Assembly: GCA_913775215.1 (NCBI GenBank)
Contig: CAJYKO010000164.1
Coordinates: 1 to 6,383 of the forward strand
DNA from: an uncultured Devosia sp.
GTDB taxonomy: Bacteria > Pseudomonadota > Alphaproteobacteria > Rhizobiales > Devosiaceae
DNA: 6,383 nt
Direction: 5' to 3'
Shown piece after piece: positions 5,459 through 6,383 of the stretch; positions within the stretch are counted from its first letter, which is position 1; each line of letters starts with the position of its first letter. Below the pieces are notes generated by a model. That model searched no databases. It was not told where the DNA came from and saw only the letters and a program-made list of their open reading frames with translations. The position numbers and the translations under genes were made by a program.

Positions 5459-6383
5459 ATGCTGTCCCGTCCCATCGCTCTCTCGGCTCTCGCTGTTCTG
5501 GTGCTCTCCAGCGCCGCCAATGCCGAGCCTTGGACCTATACCGATGGCTCCGGCCAGACTGTCACATTGGATGCCGTTCCCCAGCGCATCATCGCGAGCC
5601 AGGACGCTGCCGCCGGCCTCATTCCGCTGGGCATCCGCCCCGTCGGCATCTATGCCGATAGCCCTGTCGCCGAAGCCAAGGCGCTCCAGGGTCTTGACCT
5701 AACAGGCATCGAAATCATCGGCCAAGCCTGGGGCGAGGTCGATATCGAAAAGGCCGCAGCGCTCGAGCCGGATGTCATCATCGCCGAATATTGGCCTCTC
5801 GATACCGCCTGGAGCGGTGGCGACGATGTGGTCAATGCGCTCCAGCCGCTTGCCCCGATAACCGGCGTCACCCAGGGCGCTTCGATCCTCTCGCTGATAA
5901 ACGATTACGAGACGCTCGCCCAAAGCCTCGGGGCAGATCTCGACCAAGCCGAAATCGCTGCCGACAAAGCCGCCTTCGACACTGCTCTGACCGACTTTAA
6001 ATCGGCCGTCGCCGCCAAGCCAGACCTGACGGCACTTGCGGTCTGGGCGGGCACCGATGGTCTCTATATTGCCGCCGTCGCCGGTGCCGCCGAACTCATG
6101 GATTTCAAGGCCTGGGGTCTTAACCTGACCGATCCCGAAGTCGCCGACGATCGCGGCTATTGGGAAACCCTGTCTTGGGAAAATGCCGACAAATATCAGC
6201 CCGATCTGCTGCTCGTCGACAATCGATCCGCCTCGACCCTTGAGACAGCCGAAGCGCAGCCAACCTGGAAGCTGATCAAGGCCGCAGAAGCCGGCCAGAT
6301 TGCCGATTGGCCCGCCTTCTGGCTGCGCAATTATAAGGCCTATGCCGGTGCCCTTAACGATCTCACCGCCGCCATCAATGCGG
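5459..6383 (+). CDS. Iron-siderophore-type ABC transporter periplasmic binding protein (FepB/TroA-like), 3' end outside window
   Basis: The frame is open from ATG 5459 to the right edge: 308 full codons without a stop. The start carries a signal peptide: MLSRP, a hydrophobic core IALSALAVLVLSS, then a signal peptidase I site A-N-A after residue 22. There is no lipobox cysteine, so a soluble periplasmic protein is expected. The mature protein begins like class III (peripla_BP_2) binding proteins: TYTDGSGQTVTLDAVPQRII, then LIPLGIRPVGIY (about 54-65), and VDIEKAAALEPDVIIAEYW (about 94-112) where the first lobe ends. PDLLLVDNR (about 250) marks the second lobe. These proteins deliver ferric siderophores, haem or cobalamin to an ABC permease. 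The usual length is 300-350 aa, so little is missing. AAGG (5447-5450) lies eight bases ahead of the ATG. The permease and ATPase genes are presumably beyond the edge. The dyad upstream suggests iron control. The ligand cannot be told from sequence. Confidence 0.88.
   Translation, partial: MLSRPIALSALAVLVLSSAANAEPWTYTDGSGQTVTLDAVPQRIIASQDAAAGLIPLGIRPVGIYADSPVAEAKALQGLDLTGIEIIGQAWGEVDIEKAAALEPDVIIAEYWPLDTAWSGGDDVVNALQPLAPITGVTQGASILSLINDYETLAQSLGADLDQAEIAADKAAFDTALTDFKSAVAAKPDLTALAVWAGTDGLYIAAVAGAAELMDFKAWGLNLTDPEVADDRGYWETLSWENADKYQPDLLLVDNRSASTLETAEAQPTWKLIKAAEAGQIADWPAFWLRNYKAYAGALNDLTAAINA

Noticed and set aside
1..6383. CRISPR array, tRNA, rRNA, insertion sequence or phage genes
   Set aside because: No spaced direct repeats, transposase motifs, terminal inverted repeats or RNA gene signatures were seen on either strand.

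Overview
The window looks like an alphaproteobacterium, most likely from the Hyphomicrobiales (Devosia-like; the genus is a guess). The pointers are the moderately high GC with C/G-ending codons, an RpoE/ChrR (ECF sigma/cupin anti-sigma) pair, the alphaproteobacterial trio FAD oxidoreductase (COG2907) - DUF1365 - cyclopropane-synthase-like methyltransferase, and intergenic palindromes of a type common in that order. Seven genes are seen, packed tightly; the longest gene-free stretch is about 155 bases.

Layout. Positions 1-2513 (+ strand) hold a three-gene lipid operon: the 3' end of a COG2907 FAD-dependent oxidoreductase, a DUF1365 gene with a GTG start, and a cyclopropane-fatty-acid-synthase-type methyltransferase. 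Positions 2514-2668 hold two imperfect palindromes of repeat type. On the - strand, read from right to left, come an ECF sigma factor (5330-4731), a ChrR-type cupin anti-sigma factor (4734-4084, overlapping the sigma stop by ATGA), a short-chain dehydrogenase/reductase (4080-3331, three bases after the anti-sigma stop) and a GNAT acetyltransferase (3262-2669, with its own strong Shine-Dalgarno). Divergent from the sigma gene, a siderophore/iron-type periplasmic binding protein starts at 5459 and runs off the right edge.

How it fits together. In Rhodobacter sphaeroides the sigma-E/ChrR switch responds to singlet oxygen, and its regulon includes a short-chain dehydrogenase and CFA-type lipid methyltransferase genes; furan fatty acids are made in that context. 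Here the switch and the lipid genes lie within 3 kb, facing each other. The sigma gene is preceded by a good match to the sigma-E promoter (TGATCC, 18-base spacer, TAATCA), so autoregulation is likely. I infer a photo-oxidative/peroxidative stress module that remodels unsaturated membrane lipids.

Two departures from the textbook proteins stand out. The anti-sigma factor keeps the cupin metal site but has lost both cysteines of the N-terminal zinc site. The methyltransferase lacks two of the residues that hold bicarbonate in E. coli Cfa. The sigma/binding-protein intergenic region also carries a dyad that fits the RirA-type iron-responsive operator (TGA-N9-TCA).
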